A stretch of 64,000 nt of DNA from Legionella moravica DSM 19234 (lineage in GTDB: Bacteria; Pseudomonadota; Gammaproteobacteria; Legionellales; Legionellaceae). The position numbers and the translations under genes were made by a program. Below, in pieces: positions 29,631 to 41,434 of this stretch. The notes beneath the pieces are model-generated. The model searched no databases. It was not told the DNA's origin and was given only the letters and a program-made list of their open reading frames with translations. The DNA lies in contig NZ_AUHS01000008.1 in the NCBI RefSeq assembly GCF_000423305.1, forward strand, positions 1 through 64,000, read 5' to 3'. Each line of letters opens with the position of its first letter. The stretch's first letter is position 1.

Positions 29631-29645
29631 GCAAATTTCACGCCA
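29631..29645 (-). promoter_or_regulatory. Sigma-54 promoter of the fleSR-fli block
   Basis: The minus strand reads TGGCGTGAAATTTGC, with the invariant GG and GC exactly 10 bases apart (consensus TGGCACG-N4-TTGC). Transcription would start about 12 bases downstream, leaving a leader of some 25 bases before the fleS ATG at 29592. FleQ control is the expected arrangement in Legionella and Pseudomonas; a FleQ site is not obvious. Confidence 0.75.
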
Positions 29646-30033
29646 AAATGAAAATATGTTTAAAATCATATAATTACTCAATTAAATATTTCCGGTTTTA
29701 AAAAAGACGCAAGCTAATCCATTGATTCAAAGAAAATTTGACATGGCATCAAATCAAAACAACTGCTCAATTGTTCTCGATAGAGCTTCTCCAGTTTTTA
29801 AATACATACCCCAAGGATAATCGGGAGGGCGAGCAAGTACAGGTAGGAGCAGGTTTTCATCAATGAGTCAAAGATTGATACCTATAAGAAGGTATGTGGG
29901 TATTTACTGGTACGCTAGAACGAGAATGATCATCAGTACCTGATTGCCAGTCATAATTTTGACACTGAGTAGGAATTCAATAGGAGTCTATTCAGAAGAG
30001 CTCACCTTTGAACCTATTTTATTTCAATAAGCA
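29646..30033. other. Intergenic region without recognisable genes
   Basis: This is about 390 bases between the fleS promoter and a hairpin. It has stop codons in all frames and several GGA triplets but no structure I can defend as a small RNA. Enhancer sites for FleQ may lie next to the sigma-54 promoter; none is identifiable by eye. Confidence 0.4.
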
Positions 30034-30062
30034 TCGATTTCATGGGCTAACCATGAAATCGA
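30034..30062. terminator. Perfect 12-bp hairpin between operons
   Basis: TCGATTTCATGG (30034-30045) and CCATGAAATCGA (30051-30062) form a perfect 12-bp stem with a 5-base loop, about 60 bases beyond the stop of the leftward outer-membrane gene. A second inverted repeat, GATGTAT/ATACATC (30080-30105), lies between. Neither has a clear T-tract, so terminator activity is likely but not certain. Confidence 0.5.
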
Positions 30063-30120
30063 CTTAAACGCTCTTAAATGATGTATTAGAAGATCATGAT
30101 ACATCAAGCAAGGCTCGCCA

Positions 30121-30930
30121 TTAGATGAGAACGCGTAACTCTGCATAAACCTCATTTGCTGTAAAGGAACCTTTCCAGGGAGTCACGTTAACACCAGTTC
30201 TTCCACTTGGCGCAGATAATGACGACAGGATGTAGTCAGGAAATGGAATATTGCCACCATCAAAATAGTCATAACCAATAGCCAATGAAGTTCGTTGAGT
30301 TAATTGAGCGGTAAGACCTGCCCCTACTCGCCAGGCAAACTCACTATCTGTGCTGGTCTGATTTACCGAAGCGATTTCTGTGCGGCCTGCCCCAAATGGT
30401 GCCGTTATGGTTCTAAAGTCTTTGACATTCAAATAATCAACACCAATTCCTGCACCGACAAAAGGTTGAACTGAAAAAGTTCCCACTTGCCATAATAATT
30501 TTGAATTGAGCGTACCCAGATCAACCCAACCATTTACCATGACGCTATTACTGTCCAATTTAAATTTTCGTGTTCGTTCATCACCGGTAAATCCAGTCAC
30601 GCCAGTATTTGCGCCGGTCTGATATCTTGAATAATCGTAATCGCCTCTGTGCTCAAATCGAGCGTCAACACGAAGATAATCAGTAATGTATCGGCCTACT
30701 CCAAAAAATAACAGCGCAGAAGAACCTAAATTATCTGAGTAACCTTGATTGGAAAAATCCCATATTGTAGAGTCAACAGTAATATCGGCATCATTTGACC
30801 AGGAAGCCCCTGCTCCACCAGTAAGATACCATGACTCAGACTGAACAGCAGGTCCCATTGTCCCAGCAGCAGCTATAGTCGAAATGCCTAATGAAAGACA
30901 AACTGAAGCTAATTTGCAACTTTTTTGCAT
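30121..30930 (-). CDS. Outer-membrane beta-barrel protein (Opa/OmpA-barrel type)
   Basis: This 269-aa protein has a signal peptide (MQKSCKLASVCLSLGISTIAAA, cleaved near 22). About eight alternating amphipathic strands follow, for example RVDARFEHRGDYDY, SLAIGYDYFDGG and the last strand EVYAELRVLI. This fits the OMP_b-brl family of small barrels. Legionella genomes carry many such proteins. The exact role (adhesion, structure) cannot be read from sequence. It is monocistronic, with a leader of about 110 bases back to rarA. Confidence 0.82.
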   Translation of the reverse strand: MQKSCKLASVCLSLGISTIAAAGTMGPAVQSESWYLTGGAGASWSNDADITVDSTIWDFSNQGYSDNLGSSALLFFGVGRYITDYLRVDARFEHRGDYDYSRYQTGANTGVTGFTGDERTRKFKLDSNSVMVNGWVDLGTLNSKLLWQVGTFSVQPFVGAGIGVDYLNVKDFRTITAPFGAGRTEIASVNQTSTDSEFAWRVGAGLTAQLTQRTSLAIGYDYFDGGNIPFPDYILSSLSAPSGRTGVNVTPWKGSFTANEVYAELRVLI

Positions 30931-31041
30931 GATTCTAATTCCTTTTATTTTTAAGACATATTGTTATACCTGAAAATTCATTAAAAAATCAATGGGTTGA
31001 AAAAAATTAATGAATATGCACTGATCAATGACCAAAGCGAT

Positions 31042-32340
31042 TTAACCTTTAGACTCATCATCCAATTGATTTAAAAATGCCAGCTTTTCAGCGATTTTGA
31101 TTTCCAAGCCTCTTGGTACAGGTTTATACCATTGGGGATCTTTAATTCCGTCTGGAAAATAGTGTTCTCCTGCGGCATAACCGTGTGGTTCATCATGAGC
31201 GTAACGATATTCGCGCCCATGTCCTAACTCGCTTAATAATCGGGTAGGGGCGTTGCGCAAATGAACAGGAACCTCTCTGGATTTATCTTTTTTTACAAAA
31301 GACATGGCCTGATTAAACGCAACATATCCTGCATTGCTTTTCGCAGCAACCGCGAGATAAATAACCGCCTGAGCCAAAGCCAACTCCCCTTCGGGAGATC
31401 CCAAACGCTCATAAGTCATTGCGGCATCGTTGGCAATTTGCATCCCCTTTGGATCAGCTAATCCAATATCCTCCCAGGCCATTCGGACTATCCTCCTTGA
31501 AAGGTAATGCGGATCAACGCCACCATCAAGCATACGGCATAACCAATAGAGGGCGGCATCAGGATCAGAACCACGAACGGATTTGTGCAATGCTGAAATC
31601 TGATCATAAAAATTATCACCGCCTTTATCAAAGCGCCTGGAGTTTGGTGCCAAAGCATTCATTACAAATTCATGGGTTACTTCGCTCACATTCATTGCAG
31701 CACAGGCAGTATTAATTTGTTCGAGCAAATTAAGCAGCCTTCGCGCATCACCATCAGAACAGGCGATAATGTCTTCCAGTGCCTGGCTGTCGAATTGCAG
31801 ATGAGACAAAACAGTTGAATAAGCTCGTTGAAACAACTCGTTTAATTCATCATCAGTCAAAGATTTTAAAACATAGACCTGTGCACGGGACAGCAACGCT
31901 GAATTGACTTCAAATGAAGGATTCTCTGTAGTCGCCCCGATAAAAGTGACAAGTCCAGATTCAGTATAGGGTAACAATGCATCTTGTTGCGCTTTATTAA
32001 AGCGGTGTATTTCATCAATAAATAATATAGTCTGCTTATCATGAATTAAATGATCTTGCGCCTGATCCATTGCAGCTCGGATCTCCTTAACCCCTGAGAA
32101 CACCGCAGACAAGGCAATCCACTCACAATCAAAAGCCTGAGCTGTTAACCTTGCAATTGTTGTTTTACCTACCCCTGGTGGCCCCCAGAGTATCATGGAG
32201 TGAAGTTTTTGCCCCATAAAACTCAATCGCAAGGGTTTACCTTCGCCGAGTAAATGCTTTTGTCCAATCACCTCATCGAGATGCTTGGGCCTTAAAAACT
32301 CAGCGAGGGGCGGTGTAGGCTCCGTATTAAACAAACTCAT
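31042..32340 (-). CDS. rarA: Replication-associated recombination protein A
   Basis: This 432-aa AAA+ protein of the RarA/MgsA/WRNIP1 family acts at stalled replication forks. Walker A GPPGVGKT is at 53-60, Walker B IDEIHRFNKAQQD is present, and the sensor GATTENPSF and the C-terminal tetramerisation region (AYVAFNQAM, NAPTRLLSELGHG) are typical. It follows lolA at 30 bases in the order ftsK-lolA-rarA, as in many gamma-proteobacteria. Confidence 0.96.
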   Translation of the reverse strand: MSLFNTEPTPPLAEFLRPKHLDEVIGQKHLLGEGKPLRLSFMGQKLHSMILWGPPGVGKTTIARLTAQAFDCEWIALSAVFSGVKEIRAAMDQAQDHLIHDKQTILFIDEIHRFNKAQQDALLPYTESGLVTFIGATTENPSFEVNSALLSRAQVYVLKSLTDDELNELFQRAYSTVLSHLQFDSQALEDIIACSDGDARRLLNLLEQINTACAAMNVSEVTHEFVMNALAPNSRRFDKGGDNFYDQISALHKSVRGSDPDAALYWLCRMLDGGVDPHYLSRRIVRMAWEDIGLADPKGMQIANDAAMTYERLGSPEGELALAQAVIYLAVAAKSNAGYVAFNQAMSFVKKDKSREVPVHLRNAPTRLLSELGHGREYRYAHDEPHGYAAGEHYFPDGIKDPQWYKPVPRGLEIKIAEKLAFLNQLDDESKG

Positions 32341-32370
32341 TCGTAAATACCCTATATGCCCGAATGGTGC

Positions 32371-32979
32371 TTATTGCTGCACCAGATCGACCCCTTTAGG
32401 AGGCTTAAACTGGAACAACTTGGCAGGTAACTTGGGATTGGATTTTATTTGGACTAATTTAACCGTAGTCACCTGCCCTAACTGGTCATACAACTCCAGG
32501 CCGGTTAATTGTTCATTAGTAAAAATCAATTTAATCTGTTGGAAATTTTCTTTGGGAGATTTCGATTTCAAATTAAAAGTAATGACCTGCCCCACTTCTT
32601 TTTGAGTTACATCAAAATCTCTGGTGACGGTATCATCATAACCGCTCAAAAATAAAGCAGCAGTTCCACCAAGGCCTTTTTCCTGCTTTTTGACAGTGAC
32701 CTGCTCTAAATCCACATCATAGACCCACATTTTTGTTCCATCGGCAACAACAAGTTGCTCCATGGGATCAATGGTTTGCCAACGAAAACGTCCTGGCCTC
32801 TGTAAGGCCATGGTACCCGATGAACGAGACACTTCTTTCTTTTTAGCTTTGACTATCTGATTAAAATGTGCACTCATGGTTTTGATGGAATTAAGCTTCT
32901 CTTGCAATAACTCCCCGGAGGTCTGGCTAAACAAACTGCCCGAAAAGCAGACCAGGATCAATACAGCTAATTTTTTCAT
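32371..32979 (-). CDS. lolA: Outer-membrane lipoprotein carrier LolA
   Basis: LolA is the periplasmic shuttle that carries lipoproteins from LolCDE to LolB. A signal peptide (MKKLAVLILVCFSGSLFSQ) precedes the mature domain with SRSSGTMALQRPGRFRW and PKGVDLVQQ, both typical of LolA. The second ATG (32979) is preferred because GAGGA sits six bases upstream, while it directly abuts the first ATG. The ribosome site overlaps the ftsK stop, indicating coupling. Confidence 0.95.
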   Translation of the reverse strand: MKKLAVLILVCFSGSLFSQTSGELLQEKLNSIKTMSAHFNQIVKAKKKEVSRSSGTMALQRPGRFRWQTIDPMEQLVVADGTKMWVYDVDLEQVTVKKQEKGLGGTAALFLSGYDDTVTRDFDVTQKEVGQVITFNLKSKSPKENFQQIKLIFTNEQLTGLELYDQLGQVTTVKLVQIKSNPKLPAKLFQFKPPKGVDLVQQ

Positions 32980-32981
32980 GT

Positions 32982-36383
<3,402 letters not shown>

Positions 36384-36404
36384 AATCAGTAAGATAAACA
36401 CTAT

Positions 36405-36435
36405 AGCCAACAGGCTCTGTTGGCTGTATTCTTTA
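36405..36435 (+). terminator. trxB terminator
   Basis: AGCCAACAG (36405-36413) pairs perfectly with CTGTTGGCT (36417-36425) over a 3-base loop and is followed by GTATTCTTT. It sits 22 bases after trxB and only about 40 bases before aat, so it may act as an attenuator between them. Confidence 0.65.
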
Positions 36436-36463
36436 TAAATTACCTAATGGATTAAGGACTACA

Positions 36464-37147
36464 TTGGTTGATACTGACTATATTTTTCCAAACCCTGAAA
36501 CCAGCGACAAACAAGGACTACTGGCTATAGGCGGTGATTTGCATCCACAACGTATCCTGCAAGCCTATTCCCAAGGAATTTTCCCTTGGTTTGAACCTGG
36601 TTGTCCTATCTTATGGTGGTCACCAAATCCAAGACTGATTCTTGCTCCTGACCAAATGAAGATATCACCAAGCCTGAGAAAATCTCTAAAAAAACCGTTC
36701 AGACTATCCATTGATACTGCATTTCATGAGGTAATTACCGCATGTGCAACCTGCTCCGGTCGGGTCAATAATACCTGGATTACCCATGAAATGATTGATG
36801 CCTATACTACCTTACACACTATGGGGTATGCCCACTCCTTTGAAGTATGGCAAGACGATATTCTTGTCGGAGGATTATATGGCATTGGTTTGGGAAAAGG
36901 TTTTTTTGGTGAATCCATGTTTCATAAAGTAACTGACGCATCCAAAATTGCTTTATATTATCTTTGCCATACATTAAGCGCCTGGAAATTTGATTTCATT
37001 GATTGCCAAATGCCAACCAACCATTTACTTAGGTTAGGTGCGACCATCATCAGTCGGAAAGAATTTCTTCACTTATTAGAGTTAACGCTAAAAAATCCCA
37101 ATAAAATGGGGTTGTGGGATTACCCCTTACAATTACCTTTGAAATAA
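36464..37147 (+). CDS. aat: Leucyl/phenylalanyl-tRNA--protein transferase
   Basis: Aat adds Leu or Phe to proteins with N-terminal Arg or Lys, marking them for ClpAP by the N-end rule. Conserved motifs include FPNPE, GLLAIGGDL, AYSQGIFPWF, WWSPNPR and GESMFHKVTDASKIAL. The 227-aa length is normal. The start is a TTG at 36464 with AAGGA upstream; no ATG fits. The last 28 bases overlap the convergent parB-like gene. Confidence 0.95.
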   Translation: MVDTDYIFPNPETSDKQGLLAIGGDLHPQRILQAYSQGIFPWFEPGCPILWWSPNPRLILAPDQMKISPSLRKSLKKPFRLSIDTAFHEVITACATCSGRVNNTWITHEMIDAYTTLHTMGYAHSFEVWQDDILVGGLYGIGLGKGFFGESMFHKVTDASKIALYYLCHTLSAWKFDFIDCQMPTNHLLRLGATIISRKEFLHLLELTLKNPNKMGLWDYPLQLPLK

Positions 37148-38028
37148 TTATTAGCAAAATCAGTGATACTTTTTTCCAAAGTACCAACTAACTCTTTAAA
37201 ATTACCATGATTTACCAAAGATTTATCCAGTTTAATTCGTCCTTGATGAAGATTCATCAGAACTTTCCCATTAAATTCAATTTGATGATCGCTCGGATTT
37301 TCAGCTGTTTTACTCTTCAACTGTTGATTAATGCTCGTCTCAACCGCTCTCTTAATTCGCTTCTCACCAAAGCCTTGGCCTATTTTTTTAGCTATACTGA
37401 GGAGTGCATCACGATAAATGGTTCCTCGTTCGGATAAACTCTTGATTGTAGCTGCTGTCCTGGCAGATACCTTAGACATATCCCCTACTGAACTCCAAAG
37501 CTCGTCAGGTACCTGTGCGAATGCCAAATAATTCTCGAGCTGTTGCGGACTGATGTTTAATCTGTGACATAACTGATCAGGAGAGATTTTCTCCGAACCT
37601 AATAAGGTATGATACAACATGCCCTTGGAATATTCAGAAACAGATTCTTTTTCAGAATCAGCTACCAGAACGGTGATTGCCTGCTCAAAACTTAAATTTC
37701 TTATCACTGCCTGCACTTCAAGGTGATGAGTCTTGCAAGCCATCCATCGCCTGTATCCTGCAATGACAACGTATTGTGCTAAGGGGTTGTCTTTAGGTCT
37801 AAAGATCTCTGAAGCTCTGACAACAATGATTGGCTGACACTGTCCTGCTTGTTTTATACTCAAGGCTAAAGAATCGATAGAACCTAATTCATAAGAGCTT
37901 CGCTCACGATATTCCCATGTATCTATTGTGTTGCAATCCAGCTGAACAATATGCTCAGAATATCCCATATCTTGCTCAACCGCCTTAAATCGTTCAAGGA
38001 TTGCATCGGATAGACAAAAATTCTGCAT
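37120..38028 (-). CDS. parB: ParB-like partition protein, plasmid type
   Basis: This 302-aa protein has a ParB/Srx N-terminal fold. Residues around LGSIDSLALSIKQAGQCQPI and VVIAGYRRWMACK correspond to ParB boxes I and II. A helix-turn-helix follows (SPDQLCHRLNISPQQLENYL). The start is the ATG at 38028, with AAAGGAGC eight bases upstream; the frame opens further back but overlaps parA. It lies 19 bases after the parA-like gene. The resemblance is to plasmid ParB proteins rather than the chromosomal parB near gidB. The cognate parS is not proven. Confidence 0.85.
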   Translation of the reverse strand: MQNFCLSDAILERFKAVEQDMGYSEHIVQLDCNTIDTWEYRERSSYELGSIDSLALSIKQAGQCQPIIVVRASEIFRPKDNPLAQYVVIAGYRRWMACKTHHLEVQAVIRNLSFEQAITVLVADSEKESVSEYSKGMLYHTLLGSEKISPDQLCHRLNISPQQLENYLAFAQVPDELWSSVGDMSKVSARTAATIKSLSERGTIYRDALLSIAKKIGQGFGEKRIKRAVETSINQQLKSKTAENPSDHQIEFNGKVLMNLHQGRIKLDKSLVNHGNFKELVGTLEKSITDFANNYFKGNCKG

Positions 38029-38047
38029 TTTGAGCTCCTTTAATTTC

Positions 38048-38734
38048 CTATAGAGGACTTGCTCTTCGTTCAACAGTCTCTGTATTTTGAGAATGAAGAG
38101 CAGGATAAGGTTTAGTCCATAAATTAGCCATTTTGATAACCTCATCAGCTAATGACAAGAACTCTTTATGACTATCACAGCCAGGACGGTAATTTCCTAG
38201 CCATTTACCTTGAAATGGACTTTCCAAAACTGCAGCTTTGGTGGATATGGACGTTTCAAATGCCTGTCCGGATTTAATAAGCTCAGATAATAATTTTTCT
38301 GATAATTTATGTCTTTTATTTATCTTACAGCCTAATATTTTAAATGGCTTTTGCGCCATTCTTGGTATGGATATAGCGTCGGTCAAATTTGTTTGATCCA
38401 AAAAACTGGGAGAGCAGGGTAAAATAATCAAGTCTGATAGCATGATTGCTTTAAATGCGGCGGGCATATAGTTGGGTGGGGTATCTAATACAATGAAATC
38501 ATAAGTTCGCCTTAATGATTCCATTATATCCATGGGTTTTTCTTCAAAAAGCTCCATTACAAAATTGATATGTTCTCCCTGCTTGGCCCAATTTATGGCA
38601 TCAGGTTTATCTTTATCCATATCAGCAACGATTGCTTTATAACCTTTCTCTAATAAAGCACCACATAAATTAATGGCTGTAGTTGTTTTTGTACTACCGC
38701 CTTTTGATTGGCTAATCGCAATAACATAGCCCAT
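38048..38734 (-). CDS. parA: ParA-like partition ATPase
   Basis: This 228-aa ATPase begins MGYVIAISQSKGG. Its deviant Walker A motif is KGGSTKTTT, a variant of the usual KGGVGKTT. The A' motif is IVADMDKDKPDAINWA and Walker B is FIVLDTPP. It lacks the N-terminal helix-turn-helix of P1/F type ParA proteins, so it resembles short plasmid ParA/MinD-like ATPases. The start ATG at 38734 follows GGAGG. It pairs with the ParB-like gene downstream. This is probably a captured plasmid or integrative-element partition module. Confidence 0.87.
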   Translation of the reverse strand: MGYVIAISQSKGGSTKTTTAINLCGALLEKGYKAIVADMDKDKPDAINWAKQGEHINFVMELFEEKPMDIMESLRRTYDFIVLDTPPNYMPAAFKAIMLSDLIILPCSPSFLDQTNLTDAISIPRMAQKPFKILGCKINKRHKLSEKLLSELIKSGQAFETSISTKAAVLESPFQGKWLGNYRPGCDSHKEFLSLADEVIKMANLWTKPYPALHSQNTETVERRASPL

Positions 38735-38767
38735 AAAACCTCCATGTACCCTAAGATTTCTTACCTT

Positions 38768-38800
38768 ATTATAGTACATAATTTAACCAATAATTAAATT
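38768..38800 (-). promoter_or_regulatory. parAB promoter with inverted-repeat operator
   Basis: TATAAT (38773-38768 on the minus strand) lies 34 bases before the parA start. Upstream, over the -35 zone, AATTTAA and TTAAATT (38780-38800) form a 7-bp inverted repeat with a 7-base spacer. This is a plausible autoregulatory operator or partition site. Confidence 0.45.
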
Positions 38801-38835
38801 AGTGCACTGAGATACAAAAAGTCTGTAACATAGAG

Positions 38836-39639
38836 TCAGGGACTGAGCATAGCCAGTTCTGGTTTAATTGAAACGGGATACCACACAAATATCCATGTTT
38901 GTAACAATAACAAAAACATAATCAGCAACGCACCAAAAGAAAACCAATAGTAACTGGCCAGGCCGGATGCGGGCATCTCTTCTCGAAACACATTCAATAA
39001 AACGGAACCCGCAAGAAATGCAAGCATCAATGCAGCGATTAACACGTTAACCGGATCAAAAATCACCGAGCAGATCCAGCCAACAAGCAAAGCGCTTATC
39101 AGTATAAAACGACCTAAATGATTAAATTGCATGCTATAAAACCGACAGAATTTACGATCGGTCAATACAAAATGAAGCGCCATAGCAAAGGTAAACAAAA
39201 CAGTAGCGGTGATGCTGGATAAAGCACGTAACGACATGGTATAAGTAATCAAAAAATTATAAAGACAGAACATGGTAAGATGCAACCCATAAACCATGCC
39301 GTCATCATGCCCTTCATCACGATTTCGCTCTGCAATCAGATCAAAACCATAATAAACAAGAAATCCGAATAATGCGACAATGTAAATCAATAACTCGGTA
39401 AAGGGAGTAAGCCATTGATTAACCATGAGAAAACGACCTATGGGCTTGTTGTACTCAACCAAATTGGGCAACATATGTAAAAAAACATAGGCTACAGCTA
39501 CACCACCTGCAAAGGAGACAAAGGCACTTCCATTTCCAGGTAAATGATTTGCAAACCATGGACTTAAATAGTGAAATATCACTAAAAAAAGCGTTGCAGC
39601 GAAAGCAACCCATAAATGAGGAGCCGATATCCATAGCAC
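38836..39639 (-). CDS. Multi-pass membrane protein, ZIP-transporter-like
   Basis: This 267-aa protein has about eight hydrophobic helices. The second helix region FAGGVAVAYVFLHMLPNLVE resembles the GG...FLHLLPE pattern of ZIP metal transporters, and GLHLTMFCLYNFLITY could be the equivalent of the ZIP metal-site helix, with His and Asn in place of the usual HSxxDG. A charged, His-containing loop (RNRDEGHDDG) lies between helices. The start is a GTG at 39639, with GGAGG seven bases upstream. Metal transport is inference; the motif match is partial. Confidence 0.72.
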   Translation of the reverse strand: MLWISAPHLWVAFAATLFLVIFHYLSPWFANHLPGNGSAFVSFAGGVAVAYVFLHMLPNLVEYNKPIGRFLMVNQWLTPFTELLIYIVALFGFLVYYGFDLIAERNRDEGHDDGMVYGLHLTMFCLYNFLITYTMSLRALSSITATVLFTFAMALHFVLTDRKFCRFYSMQFNHLGRFILISALLVGWICSVIFDPVNVLIAALMLAFLAGSVLLNVFREEMPASGLASYYWFSFGALLIMFLLLLQTWIFVWYPVSIKPELAMLSP

Positions 39640-39834
39640 AGAGATACCTCCAACACGAGCAATTCAATAGTCTACAGTACATCATTATTCACTTAAATTT
39701 TCAAATTGAGTCCGCTTTATCGAAGAGTATTTCATTCTCTCTTAATATGTCCCTAATCTGTTTTTCGAGTATAACCTTATCAACTTATATTAAATGAGCT
39801 AAGCTTAACCGATATACAATAAGGAGCATTGATC

Positions 39835-40206
39835 ATGAAACAACATTCCCCTGGGTTCCTGAAATTAGTAGAAGATGCTAAAAAACGAATACAGGAAATA
39901 AGCCCGCAAAATCTAAAAAAAATGCTTGATAACAAAGAACAGATTATTGTGATTGATACCCGGGAAGAACATGAATTATCTGATGGATACATCCCAACTT
40001 CCATACATTTAAGCAAGGGAGTCATTGAGCGTGATATTGAACAAAAGCTCCCTGATCTGCATCAACCCATAGTAGTGTATTGCAGTGGTGGATTTCGTTG
40101 TGCTTTAGTGGCTGATTCCTTACAAAAAATGGGGTATACCAAAATCTATTCACTCAATGGAGGATTACGAAGCTGGGTGGAGGCAGGTTATCCCATTCAA
40201 AAATAA
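39835..40206 (+). CDS. Rhodanese-like sulfurtransferase domain protein
   Basis: This 123-aa single-domain rhodanese has the CH2A-type region IVIDTREEHELSDGYIPTS and the active-site loop CSGGFRC, with the catalytic Cys first. It ends LNGGLRSWVEAGYP as usual. It probably carries a persulfide in the cytosol; the partner is unknown. The ATG at 39835 is chosen because AAGGAG is eight bases away; the TTG two codons earlier is too close to the site. Confidence 0.9.
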   Translation: MKQHSPGFLKLVEDAKKRIQEISPQNLKKMLDNKEQIIVIDTREEHELSDGYIPTSIHLSKGVIERDIEQKLPDLHQPIVVYCSGGFRCALVADSLQKMGYTKIYSLNGGLRSWVEAGYPIQK

Positions 40207-40351
40207 ATCTTGAAATCAATAATTCTGTGAATCTGATGTATTTAATTACGTGTTTACAATTCATCTCCGCAGACTACGTACCACGACTTGTGCGCGGTCT
40301 CCAGGAGATGGTGAAATGACACATGAACGCAATAAAGTTCTAATCTCTGGA

Positions 40352-40373
40352 TTCCGCGGTCACATCCGCGGAA
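40352..40373. repeat. GC-rich palindrome A (CCGCGG family)
   Basis: TTCCGCGG and CCGCGGAA form an 8-bp stem with a 6-base loop in the 628-base gap between the rhodanese gene and infA. It shares its CCGCGGTC core with palindrome B 33 bases on. Confidence 0.7.
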
Positions 40374-40406
40374 ATTCGAAATGCAGCATGTACTCACAGT
40401 TCAAGC

Positions 40407-40436
40407 GAAATCCCGCGGTCTTCTCCGCGGGATTTC
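40407..40436. repeat. GC-rich palindrome B (CCGCGG family)
   Basis: GAAATCCCGCGG and CCGCGGGATTTC form a perfect 12-bp stem with the 6-base loop TCTTCT. A related palindrome occurs at 47911-47928. The rest of 40207-40816 shows no gene. Confidence 0.75.
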
Positions 40437-40562
40437 GGCCTATATTTATACAACGGCAGCCACCTGATAGTAAGACATAGTTGATCCAGTGTTTTAGCAC
40501 AGTCATCCTTGCTCCGCGATCAAATCCGTTGGCCTTCTGCAAAGATGTGTTCAAGAGACAAC

Positions 40563-40580
40563 CTGTTTGCTTGCAAACAG
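40563..40580. other. Palindrome upstream of infA
   Basis: CTGTTTGC and GCAAACAG are separated by two bases, an 8-bp perfect hairpin about 235 bases ahead of infA. It could be an operator or the base of an RNA hairpin; no family recognised. Confidence 0.45.
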
Positions 40581-40816
40581 TTAAGTAGCCTGGTTACATT
40601 CTGCGACTTAACCTAAGTAGAAGATTGCTTGCTGATCGGATTCCAGAATTGGAATACAGCGTTTTTTTCAGGAAAAGTGCAATGTCAGGGATAAATCCAT
40701 TCAAAAACCGGTAAAATTCGCTAATAATTTAAATGAATATCACGCTTGGATTGCCATTTTTCTCAAATTAGTGCACTATTTCACCTTTATGAACTTGTAA
40801 CATCACTGAGAGACCT

Positions 40817-41038
40817 ATGGCAAAAGAAGATCATATTGAAATGGCTGGCACCGTTATAGATACCCTACCTAACACTATGTTTCGTGTAGAATTAGAAAAT
40901 GGACACGTAGTAACCGCCCACATTTCAGGTCGTATGCGTAAAAATTACATCAGAATCCTGACAGGAGATAAAGTGAAGGTAGAATTAACTCCTTACGATC
41001 TATCCAAAGGCCGTATCATATTCCGTGATAAAAATTAA
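40817..41038 (+). CDS. infA: Translation initiation factor IF-1
   Basis: IF-1 (73 aa) binds the ribosomal A site during initiation. It is a single OB-fold with [39 protein letters not shown] and [18 protein letters not shown], all standard. It is monocistronic here. An AT-rich inverted repeat overlaps the stop codon. Confidence 0.98.
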   Translation: MAKEDHIEMAGTVIDTLPNTMFRVELENGHVVTAHISGRMRKNYIRILTGDKVKVELTPYDLSKGRIIFRDKN

Positions 41039-41063
41039 TTTAATTCACTAATCGAATTAAATT
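41037..41063 (+). terminator. Possible infA terminator
   Basis: AATTTAATTC (41037-41046) and GAATTAAATT (41054-41063) are perfect 10-bp arms around 7 bases, but the stem is nearly all A/T and overlaps the stop codon. Weak. Confidence 0.35.
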
Positions 41064-41344
41064 CATCTGAAATTCATTTCTTATATAGTCACTTGGCGTA
41101 GGTAGTTCCTGCGCTAATGGTAGAGGCACTCGAACAGATTACTCTAAATTCATGACACGAACCAATGATGCATTCTGCCTCAGCGCAGCATGATCATGGG
41201 TTTATAAATCATTATCTACCAAACCAATAAATGGGTCACTACCCCAAGTACAGCATATAAGCAGCGGTATGTTGGGGAACAATAGTACCGCGCCTCTTGA
41301 AGAAGAACCTGCACGCCTCTCAGAAGAACGACGAATGAAATATC

Positions 41345-41411
41345 ATCCCGAATGCGGCAAGATCATCGGTTCAGTTCGACTTTATTAATCATCCATCACT
41401 GCATTCGGGAT
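41345..41411. repeat. Spaced inverted repeat, REP-like
   Basis: ATCCCGAATGC (41345-41355) and GCATTCGGGAT (41401-41411) are perfect 11-bp arms 45 bases apart, just downstream of pmbA. The arm resembles the ATCCCGAACGC core of the 68-bp repeat at 15277 and 58933. The rest of 41064-41434 holds no gene. Confidence 0.55.
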
Positions 41412-41434
41412 AAAAGAACAGGCCCCAACCCTCT

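Noticed and set aside
29646-30033. Possible RsmY/RsmZ-like small RNA because of several GGA motifs
   Set aside because: No LetA-type upstream site, no convincing stem-loops presenting GGA, and no terminator in the right place.
41064-41344. Possible tRNA gene after infA
   Set aside because: GC-rich patches such as TGGTAGAGGC look tRNA-like, but no cloverleaf with acceptor and T-arm pairing could be built.
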